This document shows, one piece after another, positions 8,179 to 16,497 of a stretch of 64,000 nt of DNA (its first letter is position 1; every line of letters starts with the position of its first letter). Made by a program: the position numbers and the translations under genes. Below the pieces are notes generated by a model that was not told the DNA's origin, did not search any database, and saw only the letters and a program-made list of their open reading frames with translations. The stretch comes from Leuconostoc citreum (GTDB lineage Bacteria > Bacillota > Bacilli > Lactobacillales > Lactobacillaceae), in contig NZ_PUFH01000005.1 of assembly GCF_004354555.1 (NCBI RefSeq), positions 124,001 through 188,000 on the forward strand, given 5' to 3'.

Positions 8179-8997
8179 ATGTTATTTTTTAGAATTGTGC
8201 CTCAAAACAATGCGGGGCTAGTCGAAACATTGGGAAAGTACAGTCGTCGTTGCGAAGCCGGCTTACATTTTTATGTACCTTTTTTCCAAACAATACGTAA
8301 AGTGAGTCTAGCTATGAGACCTTTGCGTTTACCCGATTATTCAGTTATCACGGCGGATAATGCAGATATTAAAGCTAGTGTGACACTCAATTATCATGTG
8401 ACGGATGCTATCAAATACATGTACGAAAATACTGATTCTGTTGAATCGATGGCACAATTAGTTCGCGGACATCTTCGCGATATTATAGGACGTATGGAAT
8501 TAAATGAGGCATTAGGCTCAACAACTAAAATTAACGTTCAATTAGCCGATGCTATCGGCGATTTAACTAATACCTATGGTATTAATGTTGATCGTATAAA
8601 TATTGATGAATTACGACCTTCTGTATCTATTCAAGAAGCGATGGATAAGCAGCTAACAGCTGATCGTGAACGAGTAGCAACAATTGCTAAAGCGGAAGGT
8701 GAGGCGCGTTCAATTGAATTGACTACTAAGGCTAAAAATGATGCGCTAATGGCCACTGCTAAGGCTGAAGCTGATGCCACTAAAACCCGCGCAGATGCTG
8801 AGCGTTATCGTATTGATACTGTGCAGTCGGGATTGGCCGGTGCAGATGATAAGTACTTCCAGAATCAGTCGATTAATGCTTTCACCACATTAGCGGAATC
8901 ATCAGCTAATATGATTGTTGTGGATGGTAAACAAATGGATAAGTTGGGTCAACTGCCCATCGTTGGCAAATTATTAGATAAGGGTTTTAAATCCTGA
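8179..8997 (+). CDS. SPFH/Band 7 (slipin-like) protein without a membrane anchor
   Basis: A 272-residue SPFH protein. It starts directly at RIVPQNNAGLVETLGKY, the beginning of the Band 7 domain, continues with GLHFYVPFFQ, TADNADIKASVTLNYHVTDA and GRMELNEALGS, and then an Ala/Glu/Lys-rich coiled coil (about 165-215) typical of stomatins. The hydrophobic N-terminal segment that anchors most stomatins is missing; the frame is closed by a TGA seven codons upstream, and GGGAG gives a well-placed ribosome binding site. SPFH proteins form large oligomers, often on membranes. The gene forms a two-gene unit with the RHH/NfeD-like gene. Confidence 0.88.
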   Translation: MLFFRIVPQNNAGLVETLGKYSRRCEAGLHFYVPFFQTIRKVSLAMRPLRLPDYSVITADNADIKASVTLNYHVTDAIKYMYENTDSVESMAQLVRGHLRDIIGRMELNEALGSTTKINVQLADAIGDLTNTYGINVDRINIDELRPSVSIQEAMDKQLTADRERVATIAKAEGEARSIELTTKAKNDALMATAKAEADATKTRADAERYRIDTVQSGLAGADDKYFQNQSINAFTTLAESSANMIVVDGKQMDKLGQLPIVGKLLDKGFKS

Positions 8998-9041
8998 AAT
9001 ATTTGTTGAAACGCCAAAAATGTCCTCATTGGATGACGAAT

Positions 9042-9222
9042 TGATATAATAGATAAATAAACCATTTCGGTTTATTTGGTACGTGGCAAACCGTTTAAAG
9101 TACCTCAATCGTTTTAACTGTGGACAAGATTGTCACCCTTTATGCTTGACTTCAAGTTTAACAGCATCTAATTAAATATCATCACATCGTTAAGTGACCA
9201 TTCGTCCCTTAACGATTTTTTC
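9042..9222 (+). ncRNA. Candidate small RNA (promoter to terminator, no ORF)
   Basis: The intergenic stretch 8998-9312 has an extended -10 (TGA TATAAT, 9042-9050) predicting a start near 9057. Then come a stem AAATAAACC/GGTTTATTT (9055-9063 with 9069-9077), a second stem GGTAC/GTACC (9078-9082 with 9100-9104), a small GACA/TGTC hairpin near 9123-9134, and a strong terminator ATCGTTAAG/CTTAACGAT (9186-9194 with 9208-9216) with a T-run. The 5' stem overlaps the predicted start, so the exact start or the role of that stem is uncertain. No ORF fits. I do not recognise the family; a 6S-like or regulatory RNA is possible. Confidence 0.5.
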
Positions 9223-9245
9223 GATAGGCAATTATCTTGTTGATA

Positions 9246-9287
9246 TGGTACAATGCGTTTTGAAACGTGAGACCGTTTCGTGTCTCA
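9246..9287 (+). promoter_or_regulatory. coaBC promoter with two mutually exclusive leader hairpins
   Basis: TGG TACAAT (9246-9254) is an extended -10. Just downstream, GAAACG (9262-9267) can pair with CGTTTC (9274-9279), while the intervening TGAGAC (9268-9273) can pair with GTCTCA (9282-9287). The four segments interlock with almost no spacers, so the two 6-bp stems exclude each other. No T-run follows, so this is not a terminator. Confidence 0.45.
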
Positions 9288-9312
9288 AATGCTACTAGTA
9301 TAGGATAAAAAA

Positions 9313-10503
9313 ATGTTTAAAAATAAAAATATTTTAATTGTTGTTTCCGGCAGTGTGGCAGCGTACAAATCGGCTACACTAGTTAGATTGTTAATCAAAA
9401 TGGGTGCACATGTCAGAGTGTCTATGACACATGCCGCACAAGAGTTTATACCTAGCAAAACAATGGCCATTTTATCAGGACATGATGTTTTAACTGATTT
9501 GTTTGCTGGACAAGGGGCCGATGTTGTGCATATTGCGTGGGCCAAATGGGCTGAGGTGATATTTGTTGTACCGGCAACGGCAAATATTATTGGAAAACTG
9601 GCAAACGGTATTGCAGATGATGCACCGACAGCAACAGTTATGGCATCGGCAGCTGAAAAGATTGTCATACCAGCAATGAATGATGTGATGTATAATAATC
9701 CTGCTGTGCAACGTAATATTGAGCACTTATCCTCAGATGGTTGGCTATTAATTGAACCCAGTATTGGCTTTTTAGCCGAAGGCTATGAGGCCAAAGGCCG
9801 TTTGCCAGAACCAGACATGATTTTATCAGAAGCGGCCATTCGCTTGCAGTCAAAAAACGGGTTACTGCATGGTAAAAAAGTCATTATTACAGCTGGTAGT
9901 ACGCGTGAGGCATTGGATCCAGTACGTTATATCACCAATCGCTCAAGTGGTAAGATGGGCTTTGCGTTGGCTCAAGCTGCTGCTGAACAAGGGGCACATG
10001 TGACACTGATTACAACTGTGACTAAGCCAGCTATTTATGGTGTTAATCAAATTCTTGTTTCTTCAACGCAAGAAATGTTTGATGCCGCGATAGCCGCATT
10101 TGAGACAGCGGATATCTTTATTGGTGCAGCAGCCGTATCAGACTTTAGGCCTGAAAAAACAGATCATCATAAAATTAAAAAAACTGGGGATAGCGGACTG
10201 ACACTAAAGTTAGTGCAAAATCCTGACATTTTAAAGACAATAGGCCAACATAAAACGCACAGTCAAATTGTTGTGGGTTTTGCTGCAGAAACGCAAAATG
10301 TTGAAGCTTACGGTGCCGATAAATTAGTTACAAAAAACGCTGACATGCTGATTGCAAATGATGTTAGTCGGTCAGATATCGGTTTTTCATCTGATGACAA
10401 CAGTGTGACAATCTTGACCCGAGATAAGCAGCCTGAGTTTTTAGATAGAGCACCCAAAATAACCATTGCACGTCACATTATCTCTCGTATTGTAACATTG
10501 TGA
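9313..10503 (+). CDS. coaBC: Bifunctional phosphopantothenoylcysteine decarboxylase / phosphopantothenate-cysteine ligase
   Basis: CoaBC carries out two steps of coenzyme A synthesis: CTP-dependent joining of phosphopantothenate and cysteine (CoaB part) and FMN-dependent decarboxylation (CoaC part). The 396-residue protein has the flavoprotein half at about 1-180 (VVSGSVAAYKSA at the start, a PATANIIGKLANGIADD stretch, PAMNDVMYNNP) and the ligase half at about 190-396 (ITAGSTREALDPVRYITN, SSGKMG, AAAVSDF, KIKK, VGFAAET). TAGGA lies before the ATG. All expected motifs are present and the length is normal for the fused enzyme. Confidence 0.95.
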   Translation: MFKNKNILIVVSGSVAAYKSATLVRLLIKMGAHVRVSMTHAAQEFIPSKTMAILSGHDVLTDLFAGQGADVVHIAWAKWAEVIFVVPATANIIGKLANGIADDAPTATVMASAAEKIVIPAMNDVMYNNPAVQRNIEHLSSDGWLLIEPSIGFLAEGYEAKGRLPEPDMILSEAAIRLQSKNGLLHGKKVIITAGSTREALDPVRYITNRSSGKMGFALAQAAAEQGAHVTLITTVTKPAIYGVNQILVSSTQEMFDAAIAAFETADIFIGAAAVSDFRPEKTDHHKIKKTGDSGLTLKLVQNPDILKTIGQHKTHSQIVVGFAAETQNVEAYGADKLVTKNADMLIANDVSRSDIGFSSDDNSVTILTRDKQPEFLDRAPKITIARHIISRIVTL

Positions 10504-10563
10504 TTCGTGCGGTTTTGTGTTAAAATTGGTTGTTATACATTGATTACAGGAGGAAAAGTAGAC

Positions 10564-10590
10564 GTGCTTAATGTGACTCGTGTTGGCTAA
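10564..10590 (+). CDS. Possible 8-codon leader peptide
   Basis: A perfect AGGAGG (about 10549-10554) sits in front of a GTG that opens an eight-codon frame (M-L-N-V-T-R-V-G) ending at TAA 10588-10590. TGCTTAA (10565-10571), overlapping its start, is complementary to TTAAGCA (10603-10609), which directly precedes the ATG at 10610. The best ribosome binding site of the region therefore serves a tiny frame and not the downstream gene. Translation of the leader could open or close the next start. It may instead be a chance frame. Confidence 0.35.
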   Translation: MLNVTRVG

Positions 10591-10609
10591 CAACTGGGGC
10601 AGTTAAGCA

Positions 10610-10897
10610 ATGTGTACACTGACAACAATGGCAGACGAAGAAGAAAATAAGGCATCAAAATATCACGTTGGGGATATTTTGTTAGCACCGGCTTATGGGA
10701 ATTTAGAAAAACCATTTACTGGCCAAGTAGAAAAAGTATATGAAAATGCACTATTGGTTGAAATAACGGAAAACGATTTAGGCGACCAACCGGCAGTCAA
10801 TGAAATGAACCACCGTGCTGTAGTTCGTATGGACGAAATTGAAGTAATTAAGCATGCACCAGTACCGGAGCGTGCGGAAGCGGATGAAGAAGAGTAA
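10610..10897 (+). CDS. DUF2187-like (YkvS-like) small protein
   Basis: A 95-residue acidic protein. The core (YHVGDILLAPAYG, then FTGQVEKVYENALLVEI) looks like the small SH3/KOW-like barrel of the DUF2187/YkvS family; residues about 75-95 are a charged tail. Its function is not known. Two starts are possible: ATG 10610 and ATG 10628 (MADEEE); neither has a clear Shine-Dalgarno sequence, and the strong one upstream belongs to the candidate leader peptide. Its stop codon lies inside the first stem of the argS T-box, so it may be transcribed together with argS. Confidence 0.75.
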   Translation: MCTLTTMADEEENKASKYHVGDILLAPAYGNLEKPFTGQVEKVYENALLVEITENDLGDQPAVNEMNHRAVVRMDEIEVIKHAPVPERAEADEEE

Positions 10898-11067
10898 AGA
10901 TGTTTCAAAAAATCATGTTTAGCGAGCCTGAGTTGGTGAAAGTCAGGCCATGATTGAGGCGGCGCGTACTCAGAATCCAAAGTATAAATATCGAGTGGCG
11001 TAAGCTATTAGAGTGGTACCGCGGGTTTATCTCGTCTCTTGTTAATTGTTAACGAGGGGCGATTTTT
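10892..11067 (+). promoter_or_regulatory. T-box leader of argS (tRNA-Arg sensing attenuator)
   Basis: The T-box sequence TGGTACCGCG (11014-11023) is followed by a terminator formed by 11032-11045 and 11049-11062, with G-U pairs, and a T-run. Stem I is built from GAGTA/TACTC (10892-10896 with 10967-10971), AATCATG/CATGATT (10911-10917 with 10949-10955) and CCTGA/TCAGG near the tip, with AGCGAG and GGTGAAAG loop motifs. The specifier side (10956-10966) is rich in arginine triplets (CGG, CGC). Uncharged tRNA-Arg would stabilise the antiterminator and raise argS expression. The 5' arm of stem I overlaps the TAA of the upstream gene. Confidence 0.85.
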
Positions 11068-11126
11068 ATATGAATCAATTTAAAATAAGGTATAATAGGA
11101 ACTAATTAAAAAAGGAATATGACCAC

Positions 11127-12818
11127 ATGACTGATAATAAAAGCATTATTACATCATTATCACAAGTTTTACCAGACATCCCAGTAGCGGAAATTGCAGC
11201 AAAATTAGAATCACCAAAATCATCCGATTTGGGTGACGTTGCTTTTCCAACATTTACATTGGCTAAATTGTTACGTCAAGCACCACAGCAGATTGCTAGC
11301 GACATAGTAAACCGTATTGACCAAAGTGACTTCGAAAAAGTTGTGGCAACAGGACCTTATGTGAATTTTTTCTTAGACAAAAAAATGACGTCTCAAGCAA
11401 CATTGAAAACAATTTTAACCCAAGGTGCTGCATTTGGTGATAACAATGATGGTGATGGCGCAAATGTCACAATTGATATGTCATCTCCTAATATTGCAAA
11501 ACCAATGTCTATGGGACATTTACGATCAACTGTTATTGGTAATGCTTTGGCTAATATTACTGCTAAAAATGGTTATCATCCAATCAAAATCAATCATTTG
11601 GGTGATTGGGGAACGCAATTCGGTAAGCTAATTTACGCTTATAAAACTTGGGGTACTGAAGCTGAAGTCAAAGCAGATCCAATCGCAACGCTTTTGCGTT
11701 ATTATGTTGAATTCCATGAAAAAGCAAAAATTGATGATAGCTTAAATGATGCTGGGCGTGCCTGGTTTAAAAAGTTAGAAGACGGTGACGAAGAAGCACA
11801 TCAGCTGTGGACCTGGTTCCGTGCGGAGTCATTAAAAGAATTTACTGAAATCTATGATCGTCTTGAAATTAGTTTTGATTCGTTCAATGGCGAAGCTTTC
11901 TACAACGATAAAATGGATAAAGTCGTTGATATGCTCGCTGAAAAGTCATTACTAGTTGAATCACAGGGGGCACAGATTGTTGATTTATCTGATATTAACC
12001 CTAATTTGACACCAGCAATGATCAAGCGTACAGATGGTGCAACCCTATATATGACACGTGATCTGGCTGCTGCCGTTTACCGTAAGGAAACATATAATTT
12101 TGCTAAGTCACTCTACGTTGTTGGTGGTGAGCAACGTGAACATTTTGTTCAAATGAAGGCAGTATTATCACTGATGGGATTTGATTGGGCGGATGATGTT
12201 GAACACATTGCTTTTGGTTTAATTACGTTCAATGGTAAGAAAATGTCAACCCGTAAAGGAGATGTTGTCTTATTAAAAGATGTCTTAAACGATGCCCATG
12301 ACCTAGCTCTGAAACAAATTCAAGAAAAAAATCCAGATCTAGCTGATAAAGCAACAGTGGCCGAACAAGTAGGGGCCGGCGCAGTTGTTTTCCATGACTT
12401 AATGAATGATCGTACTAATAACTTTGACTTTAATCTCGAAGAAGTTGTCCGCTTTGAGGGCGATACTGGCCCTTATGTTCAATATACAAATGCACGAGCT
12501 AAGTCAATTTTGCGCAAAGCCAATACAGCCGTGTCAGTAGATGAACTCAATCTTGATGACACAGCAACTTGGGACATTATAACAACGTTAAATCAATTCC
12601 CAACGATTGTACAACGTGCTTGGCAACAACGCGAAGCAAGTATTATTGCCAAGTATGCGTTGTCATTGTCACGCGCATTTAATAAATATTATGCAAATTC
12701 AAAAATTTTATTGCCAGATGACCAACTCAACGCGCGTTTGGCATTAGTAAAAGCGGTGACGATAATTTTATCAGAAAGTCTACGTCTACTTGGTGTAAAA
12801 GCACCTGAAGAAATGTAA
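11127..12818 (+). CDS. argS: Arginyl-tRNA synthetase
   Basis: This class I synthetase charges tRNA-Arg. The 563-residue protein has the N-terminal additional domain, the HIGH-type motif as MGHLRS near residue 128, HLGDWGTQFGKLI just after it, an MTRDLAA segment, the KMSTRKG signature near residue 372, and a helical anticodon-binding C-terminus (NARAKSI and later). Length is normal for the family. It sits behind an arginine-type T-box and 58 bases ahead of argR, which links arginine charging with arginine-pool regulation. Confidence 0.96.
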   Translation: MTDNKSIITSLSQVLPDIPVAEIAAKLESPKSSDLGDVAFPTFTLAKLLRQAPQQIASDIVNRIDQSDFEKVVATGPYVNFFLDKKMTSQATLKTILTQGAAFGDNNDGDGANVTIDMSSPNIAKPMSMGHLRSTVIGNALANITAKNGYHPIKINHLGDWGTQFGKLIYAYKTWGTEAEVKADPIATLLRYYVEFHEKAKIDDSLNDAGRAWFKKLEDGDEEAHQLWTWFRAESLKEFTEIYDRLEISFDSFNGEAFYNDKMDKVVDMLAEKSLLVESQGAQIVDLSDINPNLTPAMIKRTDGATLYMTRDLAAAVYRKETYNFAKSLYVVGGEQREHFVQMKAVLSLMGFDWADDVEHIAFGLITFNGKKMSTRKGDVVLLKDVLNDAHDLALKQIQEKNPDLADKATVAEQVGAGAVVFHDLMNDRTNNFDFNLEEVVRFEGDTGPYVQYTNARAKSILRKANTAVSVDELNLDDTATWDIITTLNQFPTIVQRAWQQREASIIAKYALSLSRAFNKYYANSKILLPDDQLNARLALVKAVTIILSESLRLLGVKAPEEM

Positions 12819-12876
12819 GACGCATAAGCAGTTAAACATTATAAAACGTGGTGCTTGTGCAGTGAGGAAAAGATAA

Positions 12877-13347
12877 ATGATTTCAAAGCAACAAAGGCAA
12901 GCATTGATACTTGATATTATCCAAAAACAGTCCATCACAAGTCAAGAAGCGCTATTAACGGAATTGCAGCGTCATCATGTTATGACGACACAAACTACAG
13001 TGTCTCGTGATATACGTGCACTGGGTATTGTGCGCATTAAAGATGTGAATGGCGAATTAAGATATCAACAATTACAAGATCAAACGACTATACCTGATTT
13101 GGCCGTTACTGCGAGTGCAGTGGATGAAGCTATAAAGGAATACGCTGTTTTTATACAACAAGTACAGTTTATGACCATTATTAAAACAACCGATTCAACT
13201 GGTAATGCATTAGCAGGAGTGATTGATGATGCTGATTTACCAGAAGTAATTGCGACGTTAGCTGGATTTGATACAATATATGTTACAACACCAGATGACA
13301 AAAGTGCAGCTGCTTTAACGGCACGTTGGTCAGCATTGATAGGATAA
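12877..13347 (+). CDS. argR: ArgR-family arginine repressor
   Basis: A 156-residue regulator with an N-terminal winged helix (residues about 1-70, including TVSRDIRALG, the conserved recognition-helix motif of ArgR) and a C-terminal oligomerisation/arginine-binding domain in which the conserved Asp pair appears as VIDDADLP. ArgR hexamers repress arginine biosynthesis and activate catabolism when arginine is abundant. No arginine genes are in the window, so targets lie elsewhere. It ends 3 bases before the PBP gene start and is probably co-transcribed with argS. Confidence 0.9.
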   Translation: MISKQQRQALILDIIQKQSITSQEALLTELQRHHVMTTQTTVSRDIRALGIVRIKDVNGELRYQQLQDQTTIPDLAVTASAVDEAIKEYAVFIQQVQFMTIIKTTDSTGNALAGVIDDADLPEVIATLAGFDTIYVTTPDDKSAAALTARWSALIG

Positions 13348-13350
13348 TCT

Positions 13351-15420
13351 ATGAATTGGTTAAAAAATAGTGTCACAAAACTAAAGGAAAAAATCCGGCC
13401 GATTGCTAAGCGCTGGCAGTTTTGGCGCTTACTAATAGTATTGTGTTTAAGTTTGTTTTTGGTGATGAGTGTCTATTTTGTGGTCTTAGCAAAAACTGCT
13501 CATGTCAAAAATTTACAAGCTACTTTAGCACAAACAACTACGGTTTATGATGATTCTGGGGCAAAAGCTGGAGAGTTGTATTCTCAAAAAGGCACGTACG
13601 TGAGCTATGATAAAATTTCTCAGAATATGCGTGATGCTGTTATTTCCAGTGAAGATCGTAATTTCTATCATGAATACGGTTTCTCAATTAAAGGCATTGT
13701 GCGTGCAGCGCTACTTAACTTAAAAAACAAAGTGATGGGTTCCTCTGCTATTGCTGGTGGTGGTTCAACGTTAACACAGCAGTTGGTTAAGAATGCCTAT
13801 TTAACACAAGAGCAAACCATTACACGTAAGGCGAAAGAAATCTTTTTGTCGATGCAGGTTGAGCAAGATTATACTAAGAATCAAATCTTAACCATGTATT
13901 TGAATAATGCATGGTTTGGACATGGTGTTTGGGGTGTTGAAGATGCAGCGCAAAAGTATTTTGGCGTACATGCCAGTGAATTAACAACTTCGCAAGCTGC
14001 GACTTTGACAGCGATGTTGCCTAGTCCAGCGCTATATAATCCTATTGATCATCCGCAAGCATCGATTAATAGACGAAACGTTGTGTTAGGCACAATGCTT
14101 GAAAACAAGAAGTTGACGTCGGCGCAACTCAAATCAGCGCAAGCGGCGCCGATGAACCTAAATGACACGTATGATAATACCAATAACTATAAATATCCTT
14201 GGTTCTTTGATGCTGTAATTAATGAAGCAATCAAGACTTACGGTTTAACTGAAGGTGATGTAATGAATCGTGGTTATAAGATTTACACAACCTTAAATCA
14301 GCAGGATCAAGCTAACCTTCAGGCCGATTTCAATAATCCGGGGATGTTTAACTACAATACAGATGCGCAAGCAGCCAGTGTGGTGCTTAATGCTAAAAAT
14401 GGTGGTGTTCGTGCAATTGTCGGAGCACGCGAAAAGAATCACACTTTCCGAGGCTTTAACTATGCGACACAGTCAAAGCTGCAACCTGGCTCGGCAATTA
14501 AACCGATTGCCGTTTATGCACCGGCGTTAGAACGTGGTTACAGCATTGATGAATTATTACCAAATACGACGCGGACTTTTGGTACAAGCAACAAAGAAAT
14601 TCATAACGCATTGAATGTGCAAACTGAGGATGTCCCAATGTATTCAGCCCTGGAGCATTCTTACAATGTACCAGCTGTCTATTTACTCAATAAAATGGGT
14701 GTTAATGCTGGTTTCACCAGCACACGAAAATTCGGTTTGCCGCTCTCAGACAAAGATAAAAGTTTAGCGTTAGCTTTAGGTGGTTTAACAGACGGCGTGT
14801 CACCTATGCAGATGGCTCAAGCTTATACGGCTTTTGCCAATGATGGTGTTATGAGTCAGACGCATTTAATTACTAAGATTGTTGATGCAACAGGCAAAGT
14901 CATTGTGGCACAACCAAAAGCAACACAGACACGTGTCATAAGTTCACGTGTAGCAGATAATATGACACGGATGATGCTGGGCACTTATACTAATGGGACT
15001 GGTTTAGGGGCTGCGCCGGCCGGATTTACTATTGCTGGAAAAACAGGAACAACGGAAAATCCTAACGATACTGAGAATGCGCAGTCATCTAAAGATTCTT
15101 GGGCTATGGCTTACACAAAAGATGTTGTGCAGGCAACTTGGATGGGATTAGACGATAATAGCAAGAACAATAGTCTACCTTTGGGTCTAACGGCGACAAT
15201 GGGCCCATTGGTGAAAACCTCTCTAGAACAAATTCTACCAAATACACCAGGTACTAATTTTAGCGTCACAAATCCTAATCAGCCTGTTAAAAATAAACAA
15301 TCTGGTAATAGCATGGATTGGTCAAATATTGTTTCTGACTTTTCAAATGGGGTGGATAAAGCAGTTGACGGTGCGAATAAAACATGGCACACTATTAAAG
15401 GACTATTTGGTGGTAATTAG
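13351..15420 (+). CDS. Class A penicillin-binding protein (PBP1A-like)
   Basis: A bifunctional murein polymerase. The 689-residue protein has a cytoplasmic basic N-terminus, one membrane helix at about 25-48, a GT51 glycosyltransferase domain (SSEDRNFYHEYG with the catalytic Glu, then GGSTLTQQLVKNAYL) and a transpeptidase domain with SAIK (nucleophile Ser near residue 381), SYN and KTGTT (Lys near 564). The C-terminus is a low-complexity, Asn/Pro-rich tail. It acts at the outer face of the membrane in cell-wall growth. It directly follows argR with 3 bases between. Confidence 0.93.
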   Translation: MNWLKNSVTKLKEKIRPIAKRWQFWRLLIVLCLSLFLVMSVYFVVLAKTAHVKNLQATLAQTTTVYDDSGAKAGELYSQKGTYVSYDKISQNMRDAVISSEDRNFYHEYGFSIKGIVRAALLNLKNKVMGSSAIAGGGSTLTQQLVKNAYLTQEQTITRKAKEIFLSMQVEQDYTKNQILTMYLNNAWFGHGVWGVEDAAQKYFGVHASELTTSQAATLTAMLPSPALYNPIDHPQASINRRNVVLGTMLENKKLTSAQLKSAQAAPMNLNDTYDNTNNYKYPWFFDAVINEAIKTYGLTEGDVMNRGYKIYTTLNQQDQANLQADFNNPGMFNYNTDAQAASVVLNAKNGGVRAIVGAREKNHTFRGFNYATQSKLQPGSAIKPIAVYAPALERGYSIDELLPNTTRTFGTSNKEIHNALNVQTEDVPMYSALEHSYNVPAVYLLNKMGVNAGFTSTRKFGLPLSDKDKSLALALGGLTDGVSPMQMAQAYTAFANDGVMSQTHLITKIVDATGKVIVAQPKATQTRVISSRVADNMTRMMLGTYTNGTGLGAAPAGFTIAGKTGTTENPNDTENAQSSKDSWAMAYTKDVVQATWMGLDDNSKNNSLPLGLTATMGPLVKTSLEQILPNTPGTNFSVTNPNQPVKNKQSGNSMDWSNIVSDFSNGVDKAVDGANKTWHTIKGLFGGN

Positions 15421-15462
15421 TTGTTGGTTACTTCATAATAAGAAAGATAAAGAGGAAAAAAC

Positions 15463-15819
15463 ATGACAGTTAATATTTACGATAATGCTAATGAAATGGC
15501 ATCAGTTTTAAAAGAAACAGAACAATACACAGCTTGGCAAAATGCCTTTAATGCAATTCAAGCAGATGAAGAGGCCAAGCAATTATTTACTAAATTTCAG
15601 AGTGTTCAAGTGGCTGTTCAACAAATGATGCAGTCACAGCAGCAACCATCCGCTGATCAAGAAAAAGAGTGGGATGCTATTGCAGCAGATGTTCAAAAAA
15701 ATGAGCTTATCACGGCTTTGTTATCGACAGAACAAGCATTAAACACATTATTGACAGAAATTAACGATATTGTAACCAAGCCAGTTGCCGATGCGTATGC
15801 TAAGTTGCGTCAGAAGTAA
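15463..15819 (+). CDS. YlbF/YmcA-family protein
   Basis: A 118-residue all-helical protein of the YlbF/YmcA (Com_YlbF) family, whose Bacillus members form the Y-complex that steers RNase Y and affects competence and biofilm genes. Visible features are an N-terminal helix (NANEMASVLKETEQY), a middle FTKFQSVQVAVQQMMQ helix and a long C-terminal helix; no enzyme motif. AGAGG precedes the ATG. It lies between the PBP and signal peptidase genes. Confidence 0.85.
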   Translation: MTVNIYDNANEMASVLKETEQYTAWQNAFNAIQADEEAKQLFTKFQSVQVAVQQMMQSQQQPSADQEKEWDAIAADVQKNELITALLSTEQALNTLLTEINDIVTKPVADAYAKLRQK

Positions 15820-15862
15820 GTAGACATAATGCCTTTAAAGTTTTTATGAAAGAAGAATGACT

Positions 15863-16495
15863 ATGCAAAATGGTTTCTTACGCTTTATAAAAGAATGGGT
15901 TATTCCTATCGGTGTGACACTCGTTATTGTGTTGTTAGTGCGAACCTACTTATTTACACTTGTGCGTGTTAGTGGGCCGTCAATGATGCCTAATCTACAA
16001 GATAAAGAATTTGTTATATTGAGTAAAATTTCCAAATATAAGCGTGGCGATGTGATTGTCTTTGATGCCCGTCAAGAGGATCCACGGTTTAACTCAAATG
16101 ATAAAGACTATGTCAAACGCATTATTGGTGTACCCGGCGATACTGTATCATACAAGAACTCTAACTTGTATGTTAACGGTAAAGTTGTCAATCAGAATTA
16201 TATTGGCATTGATGAGCGTACCCAAGGAACAGAAATGTCGTTTGGCAGTGAGTGGTCACTAAAAACGTTATCAGCAACTGATTTGTGGCAGAAAAAAGAT
16301 CAACATCATACAAAAGTGCCAGCAGGTGAATACTTTGTAATGGGAGATCACCGGTCTGTATCTAATGATGGGCGATACTTTGGCTTTGTAGATGCTAAAC
16401 ATGTCACGGGTAAAGTGATTGTGCCATTTTGGAATTCAGATAAAAATGCTAAAAAAAGCGTGAATGAGCAAGATAAGCACTTTTTTGCTAATTGA
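15863..16495 (+). CDS. lepB: Signal peptidase I
   Basis: This membrane protease removes signal peptides from secreted proteins. It has one N-terminal membrane helix (about residues 12-33), SGPSMMPNL with the catalytic Ser near residue 40, KRIIGVPGD with the catalytic Lys near residue 90, and MGDHRSVSNDGRYFG (box E) near 157-170. At about 210 residues it is a typical Gram-positive SipS-type enzyme. The ATG at 15863 is preferred over ATG 15857, because the AAAGAAG ribosome binding site ends 1-2 bases before 15857 but 7 bases before 15863. Confidence 0.93.
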   Translation: MQNGFLRFIKEWVIPIGVTLVIVLLVRTYLFTLVRVSGPSMMPNLQDKEFVILSKISKYKRGDVIVFDARQEDPRFNSNDKDYVKRIIGVPGDTVSYKNSNLYVNGKVVNQNYIGIDERTQGTEMSFGSEWSLKTLSATDLWQKKDQHHTKVPAGEYFVMGDHRSVSNDGRYFGFVDAKHVTGKVIVPFWNSDKNAKKSVNEQDKHFFAN

Positions 16496-16497
16496 GT

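Noticed and set aside
9262-9287. A pseudoknot in the coaBC leader
   Set aside because: Loops of zero to two bases cannot span two 6-bp stems, so the hairpins must be alternatives.
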